DNA of 12,305 nt from NCBI GenBank assembly GCA_031969655.1, contig DALYJX010000222.1, forward strand, positions 1 through 12,305, read 5' to 3'. Position numbers and translations under genes: made by a program. Shown piece after piece: positions 6,224-12,305 of the stretch (within the stretch, counting starts at the first letter, position 1; every line of letters begins with the position of its first letter). Source of the stretch: Microseira sp003486305 (lineage in GTDB: Bacteria > Cyanobacteriota > Cyanobacteriia > Cyanobacteriales > Aerosakkonemataceae). Below the pieces are notes generated by a model. It ran no database searches, had not been told where the DNA came from, and saw only the letters and a list, made by a program, of their open reading frames with translations.

Positions 6224-6247
6224 CCCGGTGCTTTTAGGCCGGGGAGG
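6224..6247 (+). repeat. Third IS200/IS605 right-end-like hairpin
   Basis: CCCGG (6224-6228), a loop containing CTTTTAGG, CCGGG (6239-6243), then GAGG. The loop and trailing GAGG follow the right-end pattern (hairpin with TTTAG loop, GGGGAGG), but the usual ATGTCAAC is replaced by AAAAACGAC. No tnpB frame lies beside it. It is a possible orphan end or a relic. Confidence 0.4.
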
Positions 6248-6255
6248 AAAAACGA

Positions 6256-6502
6256 CTCTAGCTTTTAAGCTAGCCCCTTTAAGGGGAGAGTAAGAAGAGG
6301 TACAGTTCTTACTCGTTCCTGTTATTAGCCGGAAACGCTTGCTCTGAACAGCGTGATATCAGCCAAGACGCAATTTAACGAGATATCTCGCCTTTGCCCC
6401 ACCGGGTCTATTAAGACGCGCGGCTGAGTTAGCACCTCGCTCTAAGCCTGAGTTGCCCCTTGTGTTTAAAGTCGGGAGCTAACTCAGATTAGTAACGAAT
6501 CT
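6256..6502. ncRNA. Hairpin-dense block, candidate structured RNA (class not determined)
   Basis: The roughly 470-base gap between ycf39 and petM carries a series of perfect stems. These are CTAGCTT/AAGCTAG (6258-6273), CCCCTT/AAGGGG (6274-6286), GAGTAAGAA/TTCTTACTC (6288-6314), ACGCT/AGCGT (6335-6354), the 12-bp palindrome CGAGATATCTCG (6379-6390), and a long-range 10-bp pair CTGAGTTAGC (6424-6433) / GCTAACTCAG (6478-6487). AGATT/AATCT (6486-6502) overlaps the last pair. There is no open frame of note, and stops are frequent. Such density is unusual for a plain spacer. The block could be a structured RNA, such as a HEARO/omega-RNA-like element left from an iscB or tnpB mobile unit, or simply a cluster of palindromic repeats. 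The strand is undecided, and no iscB frame follows. Confidence 0.35.
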
Positions 6503-6625
6503 TAAACTTTCTCTAAGATGTTATCAGAATTTTGCGATTTCTTTCAGTGGCTTGACAAAAGTAATTTAATAGGGTTGATTTTATGCCAACATCGGTTGGC
6601 GAGGCAGTGGCAACGAGCAAGGAGG

Positions 6626-6645
6626 GTGAGGACAACAGTCCTCAC
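6626..6645 (-). terminator. Hairpin just after petM
   Basis: Perfect 8-bp stem GTGAGGAC-AACA-GTCCTCAC beginning 22 bases beyond the petM stop on the minus strand. No T-run follows it, so it may be a processing or protective 3' stem rather than a true intrinsic terminator. Either way it suggests that the short petM message ends here and ycf39 is expressed separately. Confidence 0.45.
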
Positions 6646-6666
6646 TAATAACGCCGTGAGATCGCG

Positions 6667-6771
6667 CTATTCTTCGCCGCCTTGGATTTTTAGCAACAAA
6701 AAGCCCATCCCCATACCCACAATAATCAGGCTGAAAGACAAAACCATCGCATTCAAAAACTCAGCGTTCAT
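6667..6771 (-). CDS. petM: Cytochrome b6f complex subunit VII (PetM)
   Basis: 34 residues: MNAEFLNAMVLSFSLIIVG, then MGMGFLLLKIQGGEE. It is a single transmembrane helix (about 8-28) with a short lumen- or stroma-exposed acidic end. The residues FLLLKIQG plus the Glu-Glu tail are characteristic of cyanobacterial PetM. It is one of the four small subunits of the cytochrome b6f complex in the thylakoid membrane, peripheral to cytochrome b6/subunit IV. The start is supported by GAGGAG at 6782-6787, 10 bases before the ATG. The gene is shorter than common gene-calling cut-offs and easily missed. ycf39 follows downstream on the same strand after about 470 bases. pdxA is divergent, with 144 bases between the starts. 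Confidence 0.9.
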   Translation of the reverse strand: MNAEFLNAMVLSFSLIIVGMGMGFLLLKIQGGEE

Positions 6772-6831
6772 TATTTTGATACTCCTCAAGTCAGTTAAAA
6801 CTACCAGCAAATCGAGTCAAAACTTAAAGTT

Positions 6832-6837
6832 AGTATA
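6832..6837 (-). promoter_or_regulatory. Possible -10 element of petM
   Basis: TATACT on the minus strand, about 60 bases before the petM ATG, in the 144-base divergent region shared with pdxA. The matching -35 is poor. The assignment rests on the hexamer and position only. Confidence 0.35.
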
Positions 6838-6915
6838 GAACAGTTAAGCTAACAATCTACACACAAAACTTGTTGCTGACGGGCATCGGGTGCTGGAATC
6901 GGGTGGGGGGATAAT

Positions 6916-8007
6916 ATGAGGGCACAGAAAGGTTTCTTTACTAATGCTGCCGTTCGCCAGGGGAACGGGCGGCGCTCTTTGGCGGTGACTCTGGGCGACC
7001 CGGCGGGAATTGGGCCGGAGGTGGTGCTGAAGGCGCTGTCTGACAGAGAAGTTACCCAAAATTGCGATATCACTGTAATCGGCAGTCGGGCGCTGTTGCA
7101 CAAGATTTACTCGGATCTGCGTCGCTGCGAGCAGCAGGAATTGTTGGCAGATCCGGCAGGGTTATCAATTGTGGATGTGGATCTCTCTCCAGAAATAGAA
7201 GATGGAATTATTTCTGGAATTGGCAATGCTGCGAGCGGGGCGGCGAGTTTTGCTTATATGGAAACTGCGATCGCTCTCACCCTCTGTGCCCAATTCGACG
7301 CCATCGTCACCGCACCGATTGCTAAATCCGCCTGGAAGGCTGCTGGATACGATTATCCGGGTCAAACCGAACTTTTAGCCGAGAAAGCTGGTATAGACAG
7401 ATTTGGCATGTTATTCGTCGCGCGATCGCCCCACACCGGCTGGACTCTTCGCACCTTACTCGCTACCACACATATTCCTTTATGTCAAGTAGCAGATGCG
7501 CTGACACCCCAGTTGCTCAAGCGGAAACTCGATTTGTTGGTAGAGTGCTTGCAGCAAGATTTTAGGATAGAAAAACCAAGGATAGCTTGCGCTGGTTTAA
7601 ATCCCCACAGCGGCGAACAGGGACAGCTGGGACGCGAGGAAAAAGATTGGTTAATTCCCTTCTTGGAAGCAGAACGCCAAAGCAGACCTGAGATTATCCT
7701 CGATGGCCCTATTCCCCCAGATACAATGTGGGTTAAACCCGGTCAAGCTTGGTTTGGATTGAGGGGCGACTACCAAAATCCCGCAGATGGATATCTGGCA
7801 CTCTACCACGATCAAGGTTTAATCCCGGTAAAATTAATGGCATTTGACCGCGCTGTTAATACTACTATCGGTTTGCCATTTGTCCGTACTTCCCCAGATC
7901 ACGGTACCGCTTTTGATATTGCGGGTAAGGGAATTGCGGATGCTACCAGTATGAAAGCCGCCTTGCAGCTAGCCGCCGAACTCGCTACCCAGAGGCTAGC
8001 TGCTTAA
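6916..8007 (+). CDS. pdxA: 4-hydroxythreonine-4-phosphate dehydrogenase
   Basis: 363 residues. It oxidises 4-phosphohydroxy-L-threonine (NAD-dependent) to the precursor that PdxJ condenses into pyridoxine 5'-phosphate. It is a cytoplasmic, metal-dependent homodimer in the DXP-dependent B6 pathway. Motifs seen: TLGDPAGIGPE (25-35), VTAPIAKSAW (131-140), GLNPHSGE (227-234), GPIPPDT (264-270), YHDQGLIPVK (297-306) and GLPFVRTSPDHGTAFDIAGKG (319-339). Metal-ligand histidines are visible at His186 (TTH) and His298 (YHDQ). The position equal to E. coli His166 (GHTE) is Gln150 (PGQTE). The ATG is preceded by GGGGGG (6905-6910) and gives about 20 extra residues before the core, so initiation slightly downstream cannot be excluded. 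It diverges from petM. Confidence 0.95.
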   Translation: MRAQKGFFTNAAVRQGNGRRSLAVTLGDPAGIGPEVVLKALSDREVTQNCDITVIGSRALLHKIYSDLRRCEQQELLADPAGLSIVDVDLSPEIEDGIISGIGNAASGAASFAYMETAIALTLCAQFDAIVTAPIAKSAWKAAGYDYPGQTELLAEKAGIDRFGMLFVARSPHTGWTLRTLLATTHIPLCQVADALTPQLLKRKLDLLVECLQQDFRIEKPRIACAGLNPHSGEQGQLGREEKDWLIPFLEAERQSRPEIILDGPIPPDTMWVKPGQAWFGLRGDYQNPADGYLALYHDQGLIPVKLMAFDRAVNTTIGLPFVRTSPDHGTAFDIAGKGIADATSMKAALQLAAELATQRLAA

Positions 8008-8057
8008 CAGCATGAAAACATGAGAAAACGTCACCGAAAGCAGTGTATTTTTATTAG

Positions 8058-8078
8058 TTTTTTGCTTTGAGCAAAAAA
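8058..8078. terminator. AT-rich hairpin between convergent genes
   Basis: TTTTTTGC / GCAAAAAA stem with a 5-base loop, 50 bases after pdxA and directly beside the end of the opposing small gene. It could stop transcription from both sides. There are few G/C pairs, so the call is weak. Confidence 0.35.
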
Positions 8079-8079
8079 G

Positions 8080-8301
8080 CTAGGATAAATCCTGTGCTTC
8101 TCGCCGTTTTAAAAGTGACAGGTAAGCAATTGGAACAACCGCAGGCCAAAATACAGCAGCTACCACCAAAGTTGTCAGATAGGAGAACCTCCGCCGATCA
8201 AATGGGCTGGTATATTTCTTGAAGTACCCGAACCAGGTGGCGAATAAATTGCCCGCGATTATGAAGTAAAAACTGATAGAACACACGAAAATTGTTTGCA
8301 T
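8080..8301 (-). CDS. Small membrane protein, conserved cyanobacterial type
   Basis: 73 residues from the ATG at 8301. AAGG lies 5 bases upstream of it, whereas the ATG at 8304 is only 2 bases away, and the frame stays open to 8367. Two hydrophobic segments are seen: about 3-22 (IFVCSISFYFIIAGNLFATW) and about 43-64 (a VVAAVFWPAVVPIAYL core). A positively charged loop joins them (FGYFKKYTSPFDRRR), and the tail is KRREAQDLS. By the positive-inside rule the loop and tail would face opposite sides unless one segment is re-entrant, so the topology is unsettled. It resembles short hypothetical proteins seen in many cyanobacteria. The function is unknown. It is convergent with pdxA. Confidence 0.65.
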   Translation of the reverse strand: MQTIFVCSISFYFIIAGNLFATWFGYFKKYTSPFDRRRFSYLTTLVVAAVFWPAVVPIAYLSLLKRREAQDLS

Positions 8302-8574
8302 CATAGCCTTAGAGTAGTGATTCTTTTGGTATCTATGCGTTTGAACGCCATTTGGGTAGATCGGCACCTGAAAAACTTATAAGACAAGGATTTCTGCAAC
8401 TTTTAAAACCCAAAGATAGAGCAAAAATTAACCTGAACTCCAGCTAATTTGAGGCAGATATTGAAGTCTTTACAACCCCGATTGCCACGAATCGCCAATT
8501 TGTTTTAAACTTTTGAGAATCCGGATTGAAGCTGGTAAGACTTTCCCATAAATAAACCCAGTAAAAAATTGATT

Positions 8575-8694
8575 TTACTCTAGTCTGTATCCGTCATGTT
8601 CAATAGGGTTTACAACTCTGGGTATGATTTTAATCTTTAAAATCCACCCTCTAAAATTGTTAATCCACCCTGAAAGCGTGCTAATCTCAATCAT
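8575..8694 (-). CDS. Doubtful 39-residue reading frame
   Basis: ATG at 8694 with AGGGAG at 8700-8705, a well-placed ribosome binding site, followed by 39 codons (MIEISTLSGWINNFRGWIL...). The frame contains a direct repeat that yields two GWI triplets. There is no recognised family and no clear membrane segment. It is listed because of the ribosome binding site. It may be chance. Confidence 0.15.
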   Translation of the reverse strand: MIEISTLSGWINNFRGWILKIKIIPRVVNPIEHDGYRLE

Positions 8695-9087
8695 TGTAAC
8701 TCCCTGAAAGCGATCGCAAAGCTTTTTTCTGATTAATTTCAGATCAAATACTATCCTATTTTCTCGATATACGTCAAGCTTTGGATGGCAATTCTACGTA
8801 TTTTCAGTAAAAATACAGGATTAAAAACTTCCTTTAAAAAGCACTAATTCAATTTCAATGCGTATTTTTACGGAGACTTTCACAAATTTTCACAAAGCTT
8901 GAGTAAAGTGGCGGAATATGACTGGGAGAAAAGCTCGTAGCCGTTAGCAGTTGAGCGACAAGCCCAATAGTGATGCACAATCTGAAACAGGAAAGAAACG
9001 CTAGGTATGGTGAAAAGACTTGCAGGCGATCGCAGGCAATGATTTACATTCTAATAACGCAAGTTGCTAGTTATAAGTTGTGGCAGT

Positions 9088-9225
9088 GGTAATGGGTAAT
9101 TGGTAATGGGTAATTGGCATTTTAAGTTTTGAGGAATGAGGAATGAGGAATGAGTATTGAAATCTTAAATTCATTCCTCAACACTCAACACTTCTTCACT
9201 CTCCATTACCCATTACCCATTACCC
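9088..9225. repeat. Nested inverted tandem repeats
   Basis: The left side has two tandem 14-mers GGTAATGGGTAATT (9088-9115), then three 7-mers GAGGAAT (9131-9151). The right side is the mirror: TCATTCCTCA (9171-9180), then ATTACCC units (9203-9225). The two halves can fold into one long imperfect hairpin. Low-complexity blocks of this sort are typical of filamentous cyanobacterial spacers. Confidence 0.7.
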
Positions 9226-9259
9226 TTGTTCCCACGTCTGAAAAGGGAACGCCATTACC
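9219..9259. repeat. GTTCCCA palindromic repeat, second copy
   Basis: ATTACCC-TTGTTCCCACG, 8 bases, GGGAACGCCATTACC. It shares both arms and both ATTACC flanks with the repeat at 2791-2833 but has a shorter loop (8 against 10 bases). It lies at the right edge of the ATTACCC tandem block, which suggests the two sequence types travel together. Confidence 0.65.
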
Positions 9260-9552
9260 AGTGTCTAGGAATGGGAATAGCAACTTGAGTTAATAAATAA
9301 TTTTTCCATAATTTCCCCTGCTTGGTACCTGCTTTGTGTATGCTTTGTTTGATCCAGTAACTCGAATTCAGGGAAACTGAGAAACGCTAAAAATTTGAAA
9401 TTGAAGTAGGTTTAAATACTGCTTTAACGATCCCATACAAAACAAATTTTTTCAGCATGGGGCGATACGCTCCCCAGGCGCGGTGGGGATGGCGGCGAAA
9501 TGCGATATGCCTCGCTGCGCTAAGCGATCGCTTATTGACAAAACCCCAGGGC

Positions 9553-9582
9553 TTGACAAATACAGTGCTAAATGGTGATAAT
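9553..9582 (+). promoter_or_regulatory. Sigma-70 type promoter of purA-rplY
   Basis: TTGACA (9553-9558), an 18-base spacer, and GATAAT (9577-9582), a near-consensus pair. The start of transcription would be near 9589, giving a leader of about 33 bases. A second perfect TTGACA lies exactly 18 bases upstream (9535-9540) without a good -10 partner. Confidence 0.6.
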
Positions 9583-9621
9583 GGGAGTTTGTGAAAACTG
9601 TAGCGATTTTAAGATAAACCC

Positions 9622-10956
9622 TTGGCAAACGTAATTGTGATCGGTGCCCAGTGGGGCGATGAAGGAAAAGGAAAAATCACCGACTTACTCAGCAAATCAG
9701 CAGACGTAGTTGTACGTTACCAAGGGGGTGTCAACGCCGGACACACCGTTGTGGTTCAAGGCCAGACGTTTAAACTACACCTGATTCCCTCTGGCATATT
9801 GTATCCCGACACCGAGTGCATCATCGGTTGCGGCACGGTGATCGACCCGAAAGTCCTAATCGAAGAACTAGACCAGCTAGAAGCGCTCAACATCTCGACG
9901 CGCAACTTGCTAATTTCCGAAACAGCCCACGTAACGATGCCTTACCATCGCTTAATCGATCGGGCATCAGAAGAAAGACGGGGCGACCATAAAATTGGTA
10001 CGACGGGTCGCGGTATTGGCCCCACCTATGCGGATAAATCAGAAAGAACGGGCATCCGCGTTTTAGACTTAATGAATCCACAAGGGCTGCGTAAACAGCT
10101 GAATTGGACAATTAACTACAAAAACGTCATTCTGGAAAAACTTTATAATTTGCCGCCTTTAGATCCAGAAGCAGTGATTGAGGAGTATTTAGCATATGCC
10201 GAACGCTTGCGTCCTCATGTCGTGGATAGCTCGTTGAGAATTTACGACGCCATCCACCGCAAGCGCAATATCTTATTTGAAGGAGCGCAAGGCACGCTGC
10301 TGGACTTGGATCACGGGACTTATCCCTACGTCACATCGTCTAATCCCGTCGCGGGTGGGGCTTGCGTGGGAACGGGTGTAGGGCCGACAATGATAGACCG
10401 CGTTATCGGCGTAGCCAAGGCTTACACGACGCGGGTGGGAGAAGGGCCATTTCCTACGGAACTGCAAGGTACACTAGGAGAGTTGCTGTGCGATCGCGGT
10501 GCGGAATTTGGCACGACGACGGGACGCAAACGCCGCTGCGGCTGGTTTGACGCCGTTATCGGTCGCTACGCCGTCCGGATTAACGGGATGGATTGTCTAG
10601 CCATCACCAAACTCGACGTTCTGGACGAACTAGAAGAAATTAAAGTCTGCGTTGCCTACGAAATAGACGGTCAGCGCTGCGAAAACTTTCCCAGTAGCGC
10701 CCGCGTCTTTGCCAGTTGCCAACCTATTTATAAAACACTACCAGGTTGGCAAAAATCCACCGCTGAGTGTCGCACTCTAGAAGACTTACCAAAGCAAGCT
10801 TTGGACTATCTAAAATTCCTTGCCGAATTAATGGAAGTCCCGATTGCGATTGTCTCCTTGGGCGCTAGCCGCGACCAAACTATTATCGTGGAAGACCCGA
10901 TCCACGGCCCCAAACGGGCGCTGTTACATGCAGACGGTACGCCTGTATCCGTCTAA
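9622..10956 (+). CDS. purA: Adenylosuccinate synthetase
   Basis: 444 residues, full length. It joins IMP and aspartate with GTP to form adenylosuccinate, the first committed step of AMP synthesis, in the cytoplasm. Motifs: GAQWGDEGKGK (8-18) with catalytic Asp13, GGVNAGHT with His41, GTTGRGIGPTYADK, GAQGTLLDLDHGTYPYVTSSN, TTGRKRRCGWFD and ITKLDVLD, all standard. The start is TTG: an in-frame TAA lies 12 bases upstream and no ATG or GTG falls between, so TTG is forced and yields the conserved MANVIVIGAQWG. No Shine-Dalgarno sequence is apparent. rplY follows 36 bases downstream, so the two are probably co-transcribed. Confidence 0.97.
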   Translation: MANVIVIGAQWGDEGKGKITDLLSKSADVVVRYQGGVNAGHTVVVQGQTFKLHLIPSGILYPDTECIIGCGTVIDPKVLIEELDQLEALNISTRNLLISETAHVTMPYHRLIDRASEERRGDHKIGTTGRGIGPTYADKSERTGIRVLDLMNPQGLRKQLNWTINYKNVILEKLYNLPPLDPEAVIEEYLAYAERLRPHVVDSSLRIYDAIHRKRNILFEGAQGTLLDLDHGTYPYVTSSNPVAGGACVGTGVGPTMIDRVIGVAKAYTTRVGEGPFPTELQGTLGELLCDRGAEFGTTTGRKRRCGWFDAVIGRYAVRINGMDCLAITKLDVLDELEEIKVCVAYEIDGQRCENFPSSARVFASCQPIYKTLPGWQKSTAECRTLEDLPKQALDYLKFLAELMEVPIAIVSLGASRDQTIIVEDPIHGPKRALLHADGTPVSV

Positions 10957-10992
10957 AATTTCAATTTCGATCCTACAATCCCAAATCCCAAG

Positions 10993-11592
10993 ATGGAACT
11001 CACAGTTGAATCTAAAAAGCGCGAAGCCGGTACCAAACCAAATGCCCTGCGTCGTTCTGGGCTAATTCCTGCGGTACTATATGGTCACAAAGGCGTTGAG
11101 TCAGTAGAGCTGACAGTTGACGCCAAAGTAGCAGAACGGCTGCTAGAAAAAGCCTCGGTTAACAATACCGTAATCGATTTGAACGTGGCTGACATGGGAT
11201 GGAGGGGTAAAACCTTACTGCGGGAAGTACAAGCTCATCCCTGGAAACGTTTTCCCTACCACCTTAGCTTTTTTGCGATCGCCGCTCACGGCCCCCTCGA
11301 CATAGAAGTGCCGCTGCACTTTGTCGGAGAAGCCACAGGGGTGAAAAATGGCGGCGGCTTGTTAGACACCGTTCTCACCCAACTTCAGGTGCGTTGCGCC
11401 TCAGACAAAATTCTAGACTCAATTGAAATCGATGTCTCTAATCTGGAAGTTGGCAGCGGTTTGTCTGTCCGCGACATTATTCTACCCGAAGGCGTTACAG
11501 CTTTAGCCGATGGGGAACAACGAGTGGTAACAGTCCTTGCACCTCGCACCGCCGAGCAGGATACCGCAACAGAGTCAGCCGCAGAATCTTAA
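10993..11592 (+). CDS. rplY: 50S ribosomal protein L25, long (TL5/Ctc) form
   Basis: 199 residues. The N-terminal L25 domain (about 1-92) binds 5S rRNA (MELTVESKKREAGTK, RRSGLIPAVLYG, LLREVQAHPWKRFPYHLSFF). The C-terminal TL5/Ctc beta domain (about 98-185) has PLHFVGEATGVKNGGGLLDT, LQVRC and the ending VSNLEVGSGLSVRDIILPEGV. A Glu/Ala/Thr-rich tail follows. Cyanobacteria have this two-domain form. The ATG is 36 bases after purA, without a clear Shine-Dalgarno sequence. A strong terminator lies 44 bases after the stop. Confidence 0.95.
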   Translation: MELTVESKKREAGTKPNALRRSGLIPAVLYGHKGVESVELTVDAKVAERLLEKASVNNTVIDLNVADMGWRGKTLLREVQAHPWKRFPYHLSFFAIAAHGPLDIEVPLHFVGEATGVKNGGGLLDTVLTQLQVRCASDKILDSIEIDVSNLEVGSGLSVRDIILPEGVTALADGEQRVVTVLAPRTAEQDTATESAAES

Positions 11593-11630
11593 CGATCTTG
11601 TTAGCAACAAGTGTTGGCTTTTGTTGTATA

Positions 11631-11660
11631 AAAGACCAGGGGATATCCCCTGGCTTTTTG
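11631..11660 (+). terminator. Strong rho-independent terminator of purA-rplY
   Basis: An 18-base perfect palindrome CCAGGGGATATCCCCTGG (11636-11653) is followed directly by CTTTTTGTTTTG and preceded by AAAAG. It closes the purA-rplY unit before the next gene at 11695. Confidence 0.9.
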
Positions 11661-11694
11661 TTTTGTTTGTACATTTGTCCTACCGATTATTAAA

Positions 11695-12305
11695 ATGACT
11701 GATTCTTCACTTCCCCCGTTAATTCAACAAATGATGCAGCCTGGTTTCTATCCCCATCAGGTAACAGAACCCATTGAGATGATTCAAACTCACGTTTCTT
11801 ACGTGCTACTAACTGGCGATTATGCTTATAAAGTCAAAAAGCCGGTAAATTTTGGTTTTTTGGATTACTCAACCTTGGAATTAAGGCAGCATTTCTGTAA
11901 TGAAGAATTGCGGCTGAATCAGCGGGGTGCTGGTGAAATTTATTTAGAAGTTTTGCCGATTACCCAAAGCGATACGCAATTTCAACTAGGGGGAACTGGC
12001 GAACCAGTCGAATATACGCTAATAATGCGCCAATTTCCCCAAGATGCCCTATTCCTCAGTTTATTTGATCGCGGAGAACTGACAGAATCCCTGATGGAAG
12101 AACTGGGGCGAGTAGTGGCTACATTTCACGCACTAGCTCCCACAAATGATTACATTAAAACCTTTGGAGAACCCCTTCAAGTTCGCAAGGCTTTTGATGA
12201 AAATTACGAGCAAACGGAAAAATATATAGGTGGCCCTCAAACACAAGCTCAGTTCGACGACACTAAACAATATTCGGAACGATTCTTCGGCGAGTACCGA
12301 GAACT
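11695..12305 (+). CDS. COG2187-type aminoglycoside-phosphotransferase-like protein, N-terminal part
   Basis: Open from the ATG at 11695 to the window edge (203 codons). It starts MTDSSLPPLIQQMMQPGFYP. HVSYVLLTGDYAYKVKKPV, NFGFLDYSTLELRQHFCNEEL and RLNQRGAGEIYLEVLPI match my memory of the COG2187 kinase-fold family, in which the Lys in YKVKKPV would sit at the nucleotide-binding position. In cyanobacteria this domain is usually fused to a C-terminal P-loop ATPase/kinase domain (COG0645). That part would lie beyond the window. The substrate is unknown and a role in antibiotic resistance is not implied. It follows a strong terminator, so it has its own promoter, not clearly seen. Confidence 0.85.
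   Translation, partial: MTDSSLPPLIQQMMQPGFYPHQVTEPIEMIQTHVSYVLLTGDYAYKVKKPVNFGFLDYSTLELRQHFCNEELRLNQRGAGEIYLEVLPITQSDTQFQLGGTGEPVEYTLIMRQFPQDALFLSLFDRGELTESLMEELGRVVATFHALAPTNDYIKTFGEPLQVRKAFDENYEQTEKYIGGPQTQAQFDDTKQYSERFFGEYRE

Larger units (their letters stand above)
8368..9552. other. Long repeat-rich intergenic region before purA
   Basis: About 1.2 kb without a convincing gene. It holds HIP1 sites at 8708, 9026 and 9523, a direct repeat AATCCACCCT at 8641 and 8662, a large nested inverted tandem-repeat block (9088-9225) and a second copy of the GTTCCCA repeat (9219-9259). A GC-richer patch (9457-9530) full of GGGG/CCCC and GCGATCGC motifs follows. No tRNA, known riboswitch or rRNA is recognisable. 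The last bases carry the purA promoter. Confidence 0.55.

Noticed and set aside
6518..6838. Plus-strand 106-codon frame over petM
   Set aside because: It is antisense to the well-supported petM gene, with no ribosome binding site or recognisable domain.
9457..9530. GC-richer patch with GGGG/CCCC stems as a riboswitch for purA
   Set aside because: It lies upstream of the predicted promoter, has no purine or other known riboswitch motif, and looks like HIP1-type palindromic DNA.
1..12305. CRISPR array, toxin-antitoxin pair or phage-defence operon
   Set aside because: No regularly spaced direct repeats with unique spacers, no cas-like genes and no paired small toxin/antitoxin frames were seen.

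Overview
The window looks like chromosomal DNA of a cyanobacterium. It carries photosynthesis genes (petM, ycf39), a phycobilisome-degradation type response regulator (nblR-like) and cyanobacterial families such as DUF2949. The octamer GCGATCGC (HIP1) recurs, for example near 1690, 1965, 7266, 8708, 9026, 9523 and 10489. The AT-rich intergenic DNA is full of short palindromic and tandem repeats, which suggests a filamentous, repeat-rich lineage. Genus cannot be decided from this sequence alone.

Layout. At 3-140 is the 3' end of an unidentified gene, followed by repeat-rich DNA and a minus-strand DUF2949 gene (632-823). A 0.7 kb stretch without a recognisable gene follows (841-1526). Next is a minus-strand cluster, ppnK (NAD kinase) > nblR-like regulator > DUF192 lipoprotein (3754 down to 1527). 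A decayed tnpB-type IS200/IS605 element occupies about 3818-5170 on the plus strand and lies between ppnK and ycf39. petM (only 34 aa) lies upstream of ycf39 on the same strand, about 470 bases away, and the gap holds a hairpin-dense block. pdxA diverges from petM. A small membrane protein gene faces pdxA, then comes about 1.25 kb of repeat-rich intergenic DNA. purA and rplY follow, apparently co-transcribed from a good sigma-70 type promoter and closed by a strong terminator. The window ends inside a COG2187-type kinase-fold gene.

How the genes relate. Most are housekeeping: NADP supply (ppnK), photosystem II assembly (ycf39), cytochrome b6f (petM), vitamin B6 (pdxA), AMP synthesis (purA) and the ribosome (rplY). 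ycf39 and ppnK are neighbours in Synechocystis (slr0399 and slr0400, from memory), so the tnpB element probably entered an ancestral ycf39-ppnK junction.

The least ordinary material is mobile-element debris. The tnpB has three frame disruptions, one of them at a nested 66-bp palindromic repeat. At its right end lies an inverted second IS200/IS605-like right end, tail to tail with the first. A third right-end-like hairpin opens a roughly 250-nt strongly structured block between ycf39 and petM that could be a non-coding RNA or an orphaned element end. I did not find a complete, undescribed multi-gene system.
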